A stretch of DNA of 64,000 bases from Syntrophobacterales bacterium. Its GTDB lineage: Bacteria > Desulfobacterota > Desulfobaccia > Desulfobaccales > 0-14-0-80-60-11. Both the position numbers and the translations under genes were made by a program. Location of the stretch: the NCBI GenBank assembly GCA_023229795.1, contig JALNYP010000008.1, positions 15,899 to 79,898 of the forward strand, given 5' to 3'. Shown piece by piece: positions 8,038 through 17,921 of the stretch. The notes below the pieces were generated by a model. It was not told where the DNA came from. It saw only the letters and a list, made by a program, of their open reading frames with translations, and made no database searches. How positions within the stretch are numbered: the first letter of the stretch is position 1; every line of letters begins with the position of its first letter.

Positions 8038-11000
8038 TTAGCTTGACACCTGTTTCTTCACCTCGAAATGCCATTTCCAGATCTCGTAGACCGCCGGATA
8101 GACCATCAACTCCAGGAGAAAGGAGGTGAGGATACCGCCGATCATGGGGGCGGCGATGCGCTTCATGACATCCGCGCCGGTGCCCGCGGACCACATGATG
8201 GGAATGAGCCCCACCAGCAGCGTGGCCGCGGTCATGAACTTGGGCCGGATCCGCTTGGCCGCGCCTTCAACGATGACGCCGTGCAGGTCGTCGAGGGTGT
8301 GCAGCCGGCCTTCCTTTTGGGCCTGGGCGTAGGCCAGGTCGAGATAAAGCAGCATGAAGATGCCCGTTTCCGCATCTACGCCTAAAAGCGCGATCAGGCC
8401 GACCCAGACCGCAATGCTCATATTATAGCCCAGCAGATAGAGCAGCCAGATGGCGCCCACCGCGGAAAACGGCACCGCCAGGATGATGATCATGGTCTTG
8501 GTGATGGACCGGGTATTCATATAGAGCAGCAGGAAGATCAGGAACAGGGTCAGGGGCACCACCAGCAGCAGGCGCTGCTTCACCCGTTGCGCGGCTTCGT
8601 ACTGGCCGCTCCAGGAGATGGCATAACCGGGCGGGAGCTTGACCTTGTCCTTGAGCAGAGCCGCGGCCTCGTCGACATAGCCGTTGGGATCGCGGCCGGC
8701 GATGTCGATATACACGTAGCCCGTCAACAAGCCGTCTTCATTGCGGATCATGGCCGGCCCGCTGGCCGTCTTGATCGTGGCCAACTGCGCCAGGGGAATC
8801 TGGCGCTTGCCTTCCGAGGCCGGCACCAGAATGCGCTCCAGGGAGCTGAAGTCGGAGCGGAAATCCCGCTGGTAGCGCACATTGACGGCATAGCGTTCCC
8901 GGCCTTCGACCGTGGTGGTCACGTTTTCGCCGCCGATGGCATTCTGGATCACATCCTGCACGTCATCGATGCTCAAGCCGTAACGGGCCAATTCCTCCCG
9001 GTGCCAATCGAAATCGAGGAAATAGCCGCTGCCGGTGCGCTCCGCGAAGACGTTCCGGGTGCCTTTGACTTTGGGTAAGAGGGATTCGATCTTGGAGCCG
9101 ATCTCTTCGATGGTGTTGACATCCGCGCCGGAGATTTTGATGCCGATGGGAGTCCTGAGACCGGTGCTCAACATTTCGATGCGCCCTTTGATGGGCATGG
9201 TCCAGCCGCTGGCCAGGCCCGGCAGGTTCAGCGCCTCATTCATCTCATCGATAAGCTTTTCCTGGGTCATGAGGGGGCGCCACTGGGACTTCGGCTTCAG
9301 AGTGATCAAGGTCTCCAGCATGGAGATCGGGGCCGGGTCGGTGGAGGTCTCGGCGCGGCCGGCTTTACCCAGGACGCGGTCCACCTCGGGGAACTGTTTG
9401 ATGATGCGATCCGTGACCTGGAGCACGTTTTGGGCTTCGCCGATGGAAATGCCGGGCATGGTGGACGGCATATAGAGAATCGAGCCTTCCTCCAGCGGCG
9501 GCATGAATTCCGAGCCCAGATGCATATACACCGGGATCGTGAGCAGGACCAGGGCCAGGGCGCCGCCGATAACCCAGGCTTTCCGGTTTAGCGCCCAGGT
9601 GACCAACGGCTCATAAAACCGGATCAGGCGGCGGCTGATGGGATGCTTGTCCTCGGGATAAATGGTGCCCACCGCCACCGCGTTGGTCAACCGGCATAAC
9701 CACGGGGGCCTGAAGTTAAAGTTTTGCAGGTGGGTGAATGCCAGGCGCAGGGCCGGGTCCAGGGTGATCGCCAAGACCGCGGCCACCAGCATGGCCAGGT
9801 TCTTGGTGTAGGCCAGGGGCTTGAACATCCGGCCTTCGATGGACTCCAGGCTGAGCACGGGCAGAAAAGCGATGCCGATCACCAGGAGGGCGAAGAAACT
9901 GGGTCCGGCCACCTCCTTGACGGCGTTGACCACCACGTCTTTGTAGTCTTCCAGGCGGCCCGTCCGGTCCCAATTTTCCAGTTTCTTGTGGACCTGCTCC
10001 ACCACCACGATGGCGGCGTCCACCAGGGCCCCCACCGCGATGACGATGCCCCCCAGCGACATGATATTGGCCGTGACCCCCATCATCCGGAACGGGATGA
10101 AGGAAATCAGCACCGCCACGGGGATGGTGATCACCGGGATGATGGCGCTGGGAATATGCCAGAGGAAGAGCAGAATCACCAGGGAGACGGTGATGAGCAC
10201 TTCCACCAGGGTGGATTTCATGTTGCCGATAGCGCGCTGGATCAGATCGGAGCGGTCATAGATGGGCACAATCTTGACGCCGCTGGGGAGGCCGGGTTCA
10301 ATCTCCTTGATTTTCGCCTTGACCCGGTCAATCACGTCCAGGGCGTTTTGGCCCTCCCGCATCACCACGATCCCGGACACCACTTCCCCGGTGCCGTCCA
10401 GGTCGGTCACCCCGCGGCGGTAATCCGGCCCGGTGACCACCTTGCCGATATCTTTGACCCGAATGGGAGTGCCGTCATCGCTGGCCGTCAGGACGATTTG
10501 CTCGAAATCCTTGATGGAGCGGGCGTAGCCCCGGCCGCGCACCATGTACTCGGTGCCGCCGAATTCGATCAAGCGGCCCCCTACTTCCTTGTTGCCGCCT
10601 TGGACCGCCTTCGCCACCTTACCGATGGACAGGCCGTAAGCCTGGAGCCGGTTGGGATCGACATTCACCTGGTATTGCCGGACAAAGCCTCCCACCGGGG
10701 CCACCTCGGCGACCCCGGAGACGGCCTTCAGGTAATAGCGCAGATACCAGTCCTGGTAAGATCGCAACTCTTCCAGACTGTGCTTGCCGCTCGTATCCAC
10801 CAGGGCATATTGATAGACCCAACCCAGGCCGGTAGCGTCCGGCCCCAGTTCGGCCTTAACCCCCTCGGGCAGGCGCGGCAGCACCCCGGAAAGGTATTCC
10901 AGGGTCCGGGACCGGGCCCAGTAGATATCGGTGCCGTCTTCGAAGATGACGTAAACGTAGGAGTAGCCGAAATCCGAAAAGCCGCGTACCGCCTTGACCC

Positions 11001-11229
11001 GGGGGGCCCCCAGCATGGCCGTGACGATGGGGTAGGTCACCTGGTCTTCGATGACGTCCGGGCTGCGGTCCCAGCGGGAATAAATGATCACCTGGGTATC
11101 GCTGAGGTCCGGGACGGCGTCCAGGGTCAGGTTCTTCATGGACCACCAGCCCAGCAGGCAGGCCGCGGCGACGATGATAAAGACGATGACCTTGTTGTTG
11201 ACGGAAAAATCGATGATGCGGTTAATCAT
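8038..11229 (-). CDS. cusA: Heavy-metal efflux RND transporter (CusA/CzcA family)
   Basis: This 1063-residue HME-RND pump starts at the ATG of MINRIIDFSVNNK, one base after the adaptor's stop; the longer frame overlaps the adaptor. It contains the TM4 proton-relay region GALVDAAIVVVEQVHKK, the periplasmic pore and headpiece domains, and the CusA signature GVDAETGIFMLLYLDLAYA near residue 940. The C-terminal helices end with MVYPAVYEIWKW. It exports monovalent or divalent metals from the periplasm or inner leaflet through an outer-membrane channel driven by the proton gradient. Cu/Ag is the likeliest substrate, given the neighbours (multicopper oxidase, NosL). No CusC-type outer-membrane protein is in the window. 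Confidence 0.93.
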   Translation of the reverse strand: MINRIIDFSVNNKVIVFIIVAAACLLGWWSMKNLTLDAVPDLSDTQVIIYSRWDRSPDVIEDQVTYPIVTAMLGAPRVKAVRGFSDFGYSYVYVIFEDGTDIYWARSRTLEYLSGVLPRLPEGVKAELGPDATGLGWVYQYALVDTSGKHSLEELRSYQDWYLRYYLKAVSGVAEVAPVGGFVRQYQVNVDPNRLQAYGLSIGKVAKAVQGGNKEVGGRLIEFGGTEYMVRGRGYARSIKDFEQIVLTASDDGTPIRVKDIGKVVTGPDYRRGVTDLDGTGEVVSGIVVMREGQNALDVIDRVKAKIKEIEPGLPSGVKIVPIYDRSDLIQRAIGNMKSTLVEVLITVSLVILLFLWHIPSAIIPVITIPVAVLISFIPFRMMGVTANIMSLGGIVIAVGALVDAAIVVVEQVHKKLENWDRTGRLEDYKDVVVNAVKEVAGPSFFALLVIGIAFLPVLSLESIEGRMFKPLAYTKNLAMLVAAVLAITLDPALRLAFTHLQNFNFRPPWLCRLTNAVAVGTIYPEDKHPISRRLIRFYEPLVTWALNRKAWVIGGALALVLLTIPVYMHLGSEFMPPLEEGSILYMPSTMPGISIGEAQNVLQVTDRIIKQFPEVDRVLGKAGRAETSTDPAPISMLETLITLKPKSQWRPLMTQEKLIDEMNEALNLPGLASGWTMPIKGRIEMLSTGLRTPIGIKISGADVNTIEEIGSKIESLLPKVKGTRNVFAERTGSGYFLDFDWHREELARYGLSIDDVQDVIQNAIGGENVTTTVEGRERYAVNVRYQRDFRSDFSSLERILVPASEGKRQIPLAQLATIKTASGPAMIRNEDGLLTGYVYIDIAGRDPNGYVDEAAALLKDKVKLPPGYAISWSGQYEAAQRVKQRLLLVVPLTLFLIFLLLYMNTRSITKTMIIILAVPFSAVGAIWLLYLLGYNMSIAVWVGLIALLGVDAETGIFMLLYLDLAYAQAQKEGRLHTLDDLHGVIVEGAAKRIRPKFMTAATLLVGLIPIMWSAGTGADVMKRIAAPMIGGILTSFLLELMVYPAVYEIWKWHFEVKKQVSS

Positions 11230-11230
11230 G

Positions 11231-14200
11231 TTACTGCCCCCCGGCTGGGGCTGCCGGCGGCGCCGCATTCGGCAGAGGCCGTCCTCTTATGTCTTTGCGC
11301 CCGCCGGCCGGCGGCGCCGGTAATGGCACATCTTGCATTTGCGGCAGTCTCGCCTCCTGCGCCTGAATCTGGGGAGCCTGAGGCGCTGGGGGGGCCGTTA
11401 CGGGAGGCGCCTGCGGGGCCGCCTTTGGCGTCACCGCGCCGGGAACCTTTTTTTCCATGATCTCGATGGCCCCGCGCGGTATCGTCCGGGCCGGCCCATA
11501 GCGGTAATTCTGGTTGAGCTTAACCTTATAACGCTCCGGCACATGATTATTTTTCTCGGCCTGCTCCAGATAGTACTCGGGCTTTTTGTTAAACTCCTGC
11601 TTGCACCCCTCGGAGCAGAAATAGTAGATCGTGCCCTTGTAGGTGCTCTTCGGGAACGCGGCATGCGGGCCGGCGGCCTTGAGGTCCATGCCGCACACCG
11701 GGTCCTGGTTGGCGTCCGCTTCCTTCTTAGGCGCGGGCGGCGTCGCCGGCGCCGGGTGGGCGTGCTCCCCGTGGCCTTTCTCCATTTCCATGGCGGACCT
11801 GGGAGTCGGAGGCGTGGCCGGCACCGCGGGAGGCACTGCGGCCGGAGTTGCTGGCGCGGCCGGCGGGTCATGGTCATGGTGACCCTCCGGGGGGTGCCCA
11901 TCGTGGGCTTCATCCAGGATGACCCCGGTCAGGGGGGTCGGGGGCGGTCCCAGAGGCGCGGCCGGCAACGCCGGCGGCACCGCGGGAGTAACTACGGCCG
12001 CAGCCGGGGCCGGCGGGCTTGTCTGTCCCTGGGGGGCGGGCCCACGGTAGACCTCCTCCGGGAGAATGCCGGTCAGGGGAGTCGGGGATGAGACCGGAGG
12101 CGGCAGGGGGACGGCCGGGGTGACGCCCGCGGCCCCCGGAGTCATCTGCATACCAGCCGGCGCGTGAGCCGCCGGCGCAGTCCCCGGGGCCCCTACCGGC
12201 GCCGGGCTGGCCGCCAGCTTGCTGACGTAATAGTCGGGGTTCTTGTCAAACATTTCTTTGCACGCGTCGGAACAGAAATAATAGAGCTTGCCCTTAAACG
12301 AGGTCTTATAAGGCAGGGTGCTGATTACGTCCTCTCCCAGCTTCATGCCGCAGACCGGGTCTTTATCCGTCACCGGCGTCTCTTTCATGCCTTCGGGCAA
12401 AACCACCCCTTTATCAAATCCCATGGCCCCTACCAGACAGCTCTCTTCCTGCCCCATGGGCGGCCTGGGTTTGACTATGAAGGTATCTTCGGAAGTCTTT
12501 GGCCTCTGGGCCCCCTTGGCTAAAGAGTCCTTGGGGTCCTTATCGAACGCCTCCAGGCTGGCAATCTGGCGGAAATAGTAAGTCTTGCCCTCAAATTCCC
12601 GCTTGAGGCCCATCATGTCGGCAAAGCCCTGATCCACTTCGAGGCCGCACACCGGGTCCACCGCGACAGCCCCCGGCGTTTTGCCGCTGCCCGCGGCCTT
12701 ACCGGCATAGCGTCCGGGGTCCTGGTCAAAATCTTTATTGCTGCTGTACTTGGCAAAATAGTAGGTCTTCCCCTGATAGTCGCTGGTCAGGCCGCCAGCC
12801 TTGGCTTCGGCCACGTCCACCTCCACGCCGCTCACCGGGTCCTTGGCCTTGACCTCCTCAGTCTTGCCCTGGCTGTCTTTGCTCTCCTTTACCTCGGCTG
12901 GTTTCTCGGCATAACGCTGAGGGTTTTTCTCAAAGTGATCCTTGCAGGCCTCCGAACAGAAATAAAAGGGCTGGTGCTGGTGGGTGCTTAAGAAACCCGC
13001 GGCTTTGGCCTTGCTCTGGTCCACCTTCAGACCGCACACCGGGTCCTTGACGACCTCGCCGTACATTCCCGCGGCCGCCAGTCGCATGCGGCTTTCGGAG
13101 TCGATGAGGAAATTACCCGAGACGACAATCTTTTCCCCCGGAGTGAGTCCCTGGACAATCTCCGCCCGGTCGTCAAACCGCCAGCCGGTTTCCACTCGCC
13201 GGGGTTCGAAATAGCCGTTCCCCCGGTCCACGAACACGGTCTTTTTCAATCCCGAATCCAGGATGGCGTCCACCGGCACCGTCAAGGCCGGCGCCAGGTT
13301 CACCGGAATCTCCAGGTCCACGAACATGTCGGGCCTGAGGTCATAATCCGGATTGTCCGCCTCCAGGCGCACTCTCATGGTACGGCTGACCGGGTCGAAG
13401 ATCGGTAGACTCTCGCTCACGGTAGCCCAAAAGGTGCGGTTCTGATTGGGCAGGGTCGCCCGCACTTTCAGCCCGGGCCGCATATAGCGCGCCTCATTTT
13501 CGTACACGTCCGCCAGGATCCAGACGTGGCTCAGATCGGCCAGCTTGTACAGCTCGTCACCCCGGGAAATCTTCTGCCCCGGGCTGATGTTACGCGCCAA
13601 CACGAAGCTCGTCACCGGCGCCACCAGTTCGATATCCTGGGTAACTCTCCTGGTCCGGGCCATCTCCTTGATCTGCTTTTTGCTCATGCCCAGGTTCTCG
13701 AGGTTTTCCGCGGCGGCCCGCACCTGGACACTTGTCAAGGCGACTTGGTTGGTGATGACCTGGTGGCCGCTCTGTATCCGGTCCAGGCTGCTGAGGGTAT
13801 AAAGATACGATTGCTGGGCGGTCAAATAGTCCCGGCTGTAAAAGGTCGCCACCGGTTCGTCCTTCATCGTCAGGCTGCCGGTACCGTGGTCGAAGGTCTT
13901 CAAAATCCAGCCCTCGACAAAGGAGTTCAGCTTATAGACCCGGGTCTCGTCCAGGGCTACCCTACCCAGGGCCCTGAGAGGATGGGTATAAGGGGCCTTT
14001 TCCACCGCGGCCACCCGCACCCCGATGAGCTGCTGCTTTTCAGGTTTGACCTTAACCGAGCCGGGCGCCAGGTCGGCGGGGGCCAACGCGTGGTCTTCGT
14101 CGTCGGCATAGACCGGTTCCATCTTCATGCCGCAGGGCGCCAGGCCGGGCGTAGGCGACGTGTGCGCCGGATTCATGGGATCCACGTAATGGAGGATGCG

Positions 14201-14371
14201 GCGGCTCTTCACGCCGGCCTGGCCGGTCTGCCGGGACCCGTACCACGCGCCTCCCAGAAAGGCGGCCGCCAGCACCAGGACCACTACAAAATACACCGGT
14301 TTCTTGGTAATCCGCCCCCATACCTCCCGGAGGGTCAGGCCCTGGCCATTACTCCCACGATTCGCTTCCAT
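11231..14371 (-). CDS. cusB: CusB-type efflux adaptor fused to five YHS modules
   Basis: This very large adaptor (1046 residues, versus about 400-500 for typical CusB) has five parts. An N-terminal membrane anchor lies at about 26-47. A heavy-metal-binding segment YVDPMNPAH...APCGMKMEP lies at about 62-85. A standard membrane-fusion core runs to about 430 (LVAPVTSFVLARNISPGQKI barrel-sandwich). Five YHS-like modules then start near residues 441, 510, 570, 670 and 890. Modules 1, 4 and 5 keep DPVCG and YYFCS..C (FYFCSEACKDHF, YYFCSDACKEMF, YYFCSEGCKQEF). Modules 2 and 3 have lost some or all cysteines (DPVSG with YYFAKYSS; DPVCG with YYFRQIAS). A long Pro/Ala linker separates 4 and 5. It presumably gathers copper for CusA. 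Confidence 0.9.
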   Translation of the reverse strand: MEANRGSNGQGLTLREVWGRITKKPVYFVVVLVLAAAFLGGAWYGSRQTGQAGVKSRRILHYVDPMNPAHTSPTPGLAPCGMKMEPVYADDEDHALAPADLAPGSVKVKPEKQQLIGVRVAAVEKAPYTHPLRALGRVALDETRVYKLNSFVEGWILKTFDHGTGSLTMKDEPVATFYSRDYLTAQQSYLYTLSSLDRIQSGHQVITNQVALTSVQVRAAAENLENLGMSKKQIKEMARTRRVTQDIELVAPVTSFVLARNISPGQKISRGDELYKLADLSHVWILADVYENEARYMRPGLKVRATLPNQNRTFWATVSESLPIFDPVSRTMRVRLEADNPDYDLRPDMFVDLEIPVNLAPALTVPVDAILDSGLKKTVFVDRGNGYFEPRRVETGWRFDDRAEIVQGLTPGEKIVVSGNFLIDSESRMRLAAAGMYGEVVKDPVCGLKVDQSKAKAAGFLSTHQHQPFYFCSEACKDHFEKNPQRYAEKPAEVKESKDSQGKTEEVKAKDPVSGVEVDVAEAKAGGLTSDYQGKTYYFAKYSSNKDFDQDPGRYAGKAAGSGKTPGAVAVDPVCGLEVDQGFADMMGLKREFEGKTYYFRQIASLEAFDKDPKDSLAKGAQRPKTSEDTFIVKPRPPMGQEESCLVGAMGFDKGVVLPEGMKETPVTDKDPVCGMKLGEDVISTLPYKTSFKGKLYYFCSDACKEMFDKNPDYYVSKLAASPAPVGAPGTAPAAHAPAGMQMTPGAAGVTPAVPLPPPVSSPTPLTGILPEEVYRGPAPQGQTSPPAPAAAVVTPAVPPALPAAPLGPPPTPLTGVILDEAHDGHPPEGHHDHDPPAAPATPAAVPPAVPATPPTPRSAMEMEKGHGEHAHPAPATPPAPKKEADANQDPVCGMDLKAAGPHAAFPKSTYKGTIYYFCSEGCKQEFNKKPEYYLEQAEKNNHVPERYKVKLNQNYRYGPARTIPRGAIEIMEKKVPGAVTPKAAPQAPPVTAPPAPQAPQIQAQEARLPQMQDVPLPAPPAGGRKDIRGRPLPNAAPPAAPAGGQ

Positions 14372-14418
14372 GACTGCAGTCGCTCCAAAAAAAGACCCCG
14401 CCTAGCACTGCGGGGTGT

Positions 14419-14446
14419 CGGTCCCGGCGCCTCAGCGCCGGGACCG
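14419..14446 (-). terminator. GC-rich hairpin downstream of the multicopper oxidase gene
   Basis: A perfect 12-bp stem (CGGTCCCGGCGC with its complement) and a CTCA loop lie 46 bases beyond the stop of the multicopper oxidase and ahead of the adaptor gene. There is no T-run, so this may attenuate rather than fully terminate transcription into cusBA. Confidence 0.5.
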
Positions 14447-14491
14447 GTTATGGGTGAAAACTGGCTTCAGACTTCCTCAAAGCGCTACTCG

Positions 14492-16582
14492 TTAAACTGG
14501 CGGGTTCACTACCAGCGGACGCATCATATCGTGCTCTTCGTGCTCCAGGATATGGCAGTGGTAAACGTATTCATAGCCGCCCGTGCGGTTGCTCACCGGC
14601 GGGGTGAAGGGCAGAGTGGGCAAATCGAACTTCATGATTATCCGGATGACTTCGTCGGGGTTCATCCGGATCGTCTCTTTCCAGCCCTTCTCGTTGGGCT
14701 CGGGCCCCCGGGACGGGCCGGTGTAGGTGGGCGTGCCATTGTAGTTTGCCGAATCGAACGGCTGCCGCGAGATGATCTGGCAGTTGACCAGGTGGAAGTG
14801 GAGGGGATGGGTGTCGCCCGTTCGGTTGGCGATCTCCCAGATCTCCGTGTCTCCGGCGTTGGGATTCTCGGTGACCGGGCTGACATAGGGGAGCCCGTAA
14901 GAACCACCGGGGAAATAGTTTTGTAGAACGTTCGTGCCGATGGTCTGAATCAGGCGGCCGTAAGTATCGAAATCTTCGTTCAATGTCAACTGCCGGGTCA
15001 CCGCCACGTTCTGGGCCGGCAGCAGCGGCGCCGGGTCCATGCGCGGCAGGGACAACGGCCGGGAGGGATCCGGGGCGCCCACCCGCGGGGTCACCACGAT
15101 CTGCATCAGGGTCCGGGTATTGGGCCCTTCGCCGGGATTGGTAGGAGCGGCAGCCCCCGGCGACCCGGGATAGTAGTCGTTGCGCGGGTCGGGCGTGGGG
15201 AACGGCGCCGGCGCGTCGTTGTACAGGAGGTATTTGCCAGGGGCCACTCTGCTGAAATCCACGATAAGGTCGGCCCTTTCCGCCGGGGCCATCAACAGGG
15301 TGGTCGCCGGGCTGGTGCCGGTCAGGGTCACCGGGGCCGGCAGGAAGCCGCCCTCCGTACCGATCTGCACCAGGGGCGGGCCCACCACCGGGTTGGTGTA
15401 AGACGTGGGTTCGAGGCCGGTGGCGTCGGCCTTGACGATTCTCAGCGTCAAAACCCGGGCGTTGCAGGCGTTCAGGACCAGGAACCGGTATTTGCGCTGC
15501 TGCACGCTCACGGTGGGATAGACGGTGCCGTTCACCAGCATGGTGTCGCCGTACATCTCCGGGATGCAGGAAGGCACCGGCAGCGCCAGCGGCGGCGGAT
15601 AGGGAAATGCAGGCGGGTCATTTACCCCCCAGATGGCGGGGTCATACTGATATGGGTACCAGAGATCCCCCACCTTCACGGGATGAGTCCCATCTCCGAC
15701 GTAAGTGCCATAGCCATTGTCTATAGCCGCCTGCGTCACGAAGATCTTATCCTGGATAATCAGGGGTATGAGCCGGTTGTCTCCGGGCAGTATGCCGGCC
15801 TGGATCATGCCGGCTTCGACGTCGTCCCGCAGCAGAAAACCGGTGGCCAGCCCGGCATAGGCGTTGGTGCGGGTAATGGTATGGGCGTGGTCGTGATACC
15901 ACATCAGGCGCATGCTCTGCTGGTTGGGGTAATAGTAATCGGCCTCGCCCGGCAACATGGTATGGCCGACAATGTTATCGAACAGGCTGCCGGGGCCATT
16001 CTGGAAACTGGCGCCGCCGGTGCCGTCGGGTAAATACCAGTCGAAGGGGCCGCCGTCGCTGACCCAGGGGATAAACCCGCCGTGGAGGTGAATCGCCATC
16101 CGGTTGGGCTGCAGCGGCAGGTCCGTATCCGGGAGGGTGGGGTCCATGGGAATGATGGGATAGTTGGGCAGGGAGTTTTTCATCCTCAGGCGGACGGCTT
16201 GCGGACTGGTTTTGGAGGTGTTGACCATGACAAAGCCGCCCAGGGCTCTATGAGTCCCGCCGGCATCGCCGTAACCCCACAACCGGGTCCCGTTGGGCAG
16301 GGCGGGATGCAGCACCTGGTTGAATTCCGCGGCTTCCAAAGAGTAAACGGTTTCGCCCCAGGGCGACGTCCAGGTGGTCGCCGTCGCCGTGGGGATACCG
16401 GTAGGCCCCAGGCCCTGCAAGGTCTGCAGCGGCCCGAATTTCGCCAGGGGCATGCTGTTTTCCCAGGCCCAGGCCTTATTCCAGCCGAGCCCCTTGAGGC
16501 CGCGGATAAGGTTCCATTTCAAGGGCAGGGCGCTCGCCGCGCCGGCGATGCCCATTGTCTTCAAAAATTGCCTTCTGTCCAT
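14492..16582 (-). CDS. Tat-exported multicopper oxidase
   Basis: This 696-residue protein has a Tat signal at the start (MDRRQFLKTMGIAGAASALP). The four copper-ligand motifs are all visible: HLHGG at 165-169, WYHDHAH at about 228-234, HPLHFHL at about 590-600 and HCHILEHEEHDMM near the C-terminus. The last has the Cys and a Met axial-ligand region of a type 1 site. CueO/CopA-like and bilirubin-oxidase-like enzymes of this class oxidise Cu(I) or phenolics with oxygen. In an anaerobe it may serve in oxygen or copper defence. The gene precedes cusBA on the same strand. Confidence 0.92.
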   Translation of the reverse strand: MDRRQFLKTMGIAGAASALPLKWNLIRGLKGLGWNKAWAWENSMPLAKFGPLQTLQGLGPTGIPTATATTWTSPWGETVYSLEAAEFNQVLHPALPNGTRLWGYGDAGGTHRALGGFVMVNTSKTSPQAVRLRMKNSLPNYPIIPMDPTLPDTDLPLQPNRMAIHLHGGFIPWVSDGGPFDWYLPDGTGGASFQNGPGSLFDNIVGHTMLPGEADYYYPNQQSMRLMWYHDHAHTITRTNAYAGLATGFLLRDDVEAGMIQAGILPGDNRLIPLIIQDKIFVTQAAIDNGYGTYVGDGTHPVKVGDLWYPYQYDPAIWGVNDPPAFPYPPPLALPVPSCIPEMYGDTMLVNGTVYPTVSVQQRKYRFLVLNACNARVLTLRIVKADATGLEPTSYTNPVVGPPLVQIGTEGGFLPAPVTLTGTSPATTLLMAPAERADLIVDFSRVAPGKYLLYNDAPAPFPTPDPRNDYYPGSPGAAAPTNPGEGPNTRTLMQIVVTPRVGAPDPSRPLSLPRMDPAPLLPAQNVAVTRQLTLNEDFDTYGRLIQTIGTNVLQNYFPGGSYGLPYVSPVTENPNAGDTEIWEIANRTGDTHPLHFHLVNCQIISRQPFDSANYNGTPTYTGPSRGPEPNEKGWKETIRMNPDEVIRIIMKFDLPTLPFTPPVSNRTGGYEYVYHCHILEHEEHDMMRPLVVNPPV

Positions 16583-16899
16583 GGTGATTCCCCCGAATCA
16601 TTTTTATTTGGTGGTTCAGTGGCCAGTGTGGCGTTATGGGACCTGGCGTTAGCCGGCCTGAAGATGTGGGGCGGCTGGCCGGAGTGCGGTTCTCCCTCGC
16701 GGCTGCAGCCTCCTCGTTGGACAAGCCGGTCACCTTGGCAGGTCAGGTTGCGTCCCTTGCGGCCGGCAAGTCGAGCCGGCCATCCGCCACCTGGTTTGTC
16801 GGTGCACTGCTTCGTCCAGGTTAACCTGGATTGAAGTTGCCGTGTCTCGTCTCCTGGCAGTGAAGGCCAGGCTTCACCCCAGAGAGTGCGGGAACAGTT
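16583..16899. other. Gene-free interval upstream of the multicopper oxidase
   Basis: No gene is supported. The stretch has several inverted repeats (for example GCCGGCAAG...CTTGCCGGC-like pairs around 16755-16785, and CCAGGTTAACCTGG at 16815-16828). On the minus strand it would form part of the leader of the multicopper oxidase gene. I could not match it to a known riboswitch with confidence. Confidence 0.4.
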
Positions 16900-17781
16900 C
16901 TAAGGCCGTAAGCCCCGACGACGCATGAGCCAAAGGCCTGTCAAGCCGCTGCCGAACAGCCACACCGCGGGCGGGAGCGGAACGGTCGAGCCCGTATAGT
17001 CGCTCTCCAGACGGACGCTCACATTGATGGTATCTGAGGCACCCGCGGTGACAGCGAAACTAAAGTTTTGAGGCAGGTTGATGCCGCTTTGCAGGGAGGT
17101 AAAATCGGTGAGCCGGCTGGCGCCATCGCCCAGTTGCTCCTCCAGTAAAAGAGAGGCGTAGCCAGTGTCGTTAAACGAATACGAGTCTGTCCAGACATCT
17201 ACATAGAGGTCGGTGTAGCCGGTAAAGCCGGTGAAAAAGGGGAACCCGGCGCCGTTGTTTTGTAATTGGCACAACAGGGTATAGACGTCCGCGACGCCCA
17301 GGACGTAGGTTCCCGCTAGATCCACATTGAACGACATATCGAAGGAATTGGCGGTGGTCTGATACAGGGTTCCCGGGTTCCCGCTGGCCATACCGGGAGC
17401 AGAACCTGTTTGGGTCTGGCTCAAAGCAAAATCATAGCCGGTACTGTAGCCATTATACGTGGTGGTGGCCTGGGTGGCGGTCATGTAGGTCCCGCTGGGC
17501 AGGGTGGCATCTGCTGGTGTCGGCGACACCAGCGGGGTGAACGCGACTGATGTGTACTGGCCGAATTCGGGACCCGGGTGTTCATAGGGATATTCGGCCG
17601 AGCCATCGGCAAAAGCCGTCAAAGTCCCTGTGTCCGGATTCGCGGAAGCGCCCGCCGGCGGGGTAACGCTGATCTGGACGGCATGGGACTGGGTCAGGGT
17701 CACGGTCCCGGCCAGGGCTGGCAGCGCCCACCACAAGGCGCACAGGACCACCAGAAACTGCAGCAATCGTTTGTTCCTCAT
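16900..17781 (-). CDS. Secreted protein with PEP-CTERM-like sorting tail
   Basis: This 293-residue protein starts at the ATG of MRNKRLLQFLVVLCALWWALPALAG, a clear signal peptide; the longer frame has no signal. The body is rich in Thr, Ser, Tyr and Gly and lacks cysteine except in one LLCQLQ segment. The C-terminus is VPLPPAVWLFGSGLTGLWLMRRR: a short motif, a hydrophobic helix and a basic end. This is the architecture of the PEP-CTERM/VPLPAAVWLFGSG class handled by exosortase. No exosortase gene is in the window, so the sorting enzyme must be elsewhere. Function of the mature protein is unknown. Confidence 0.75.
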   Translation of the reverse strand: MRNKRLLQFLVVLCALWWALPALAGTVTLTQSHAVQISVTPPAGASANPDTGTLTAFADGSAEYPYEHPGPEFGQYTSVAFTPLVSPTPADATLPSGTYMTATQATTTYNGYSTGYDFALSQTQTGSAPGMASGNPGTLYQTTANSFDMSFNVDLAGTYVLGVADVYTLLCQLQNNGAGFPFFTGFTGYTDLYVDVWTDSYSFNDTGYASLLLEEQLGDGASRLTDFTSLQSGINLPQNFSFAVTAGASDTINVSVRLESDYTGSTVPLPPAVWLFGSGLTGLWLMRRRGLRP

Positions 17782-17892
17782 ACAACTATCCCCTTGCAAG
17801 TTGTTTTGCTTCTGCCAATCGGCCAATTTTTTGACCGAGACCTGTGAAGTGCCGGGCCCTCCTTTACCGGTGAGATTTTTTCGGTGTATATT

Positions 17893-17921
17893 TTATTAAT
17901 TTCTCCTCAAAGGTTTGTCAA
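17893..17921 (-). promoter_or_regulatory. Predicted promoter of the PEP-CTERM-like gene
   Basis: On the minus strand TTGACA (17916-17921) and TAATAA (17893-17898) are separated by 17 bases, about 105 bases ahead of the start codon. The -35 is a perfect consensus and the -10 matches loosely. Confidence 0.5.

Noticed and set aside
9724..11460. 578-codon plus-strand frame opposite cusA/cusB
   Set aside because: Shadow of the CusA coding frame, rich in His/Asp/Gly with no recognisable domain.
16640..16850. Possible c-di-GMP-type riboswitch on the minus strand ahead of the multicopper oxidase
   Set aside because: A GGGACGCAA segment is present, but the matching GGCAAACC part and the expected stems are absent. 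It is too weak without a covariance-model search (Rfam c-di-GMP-I); a hit above threshold would revive it.
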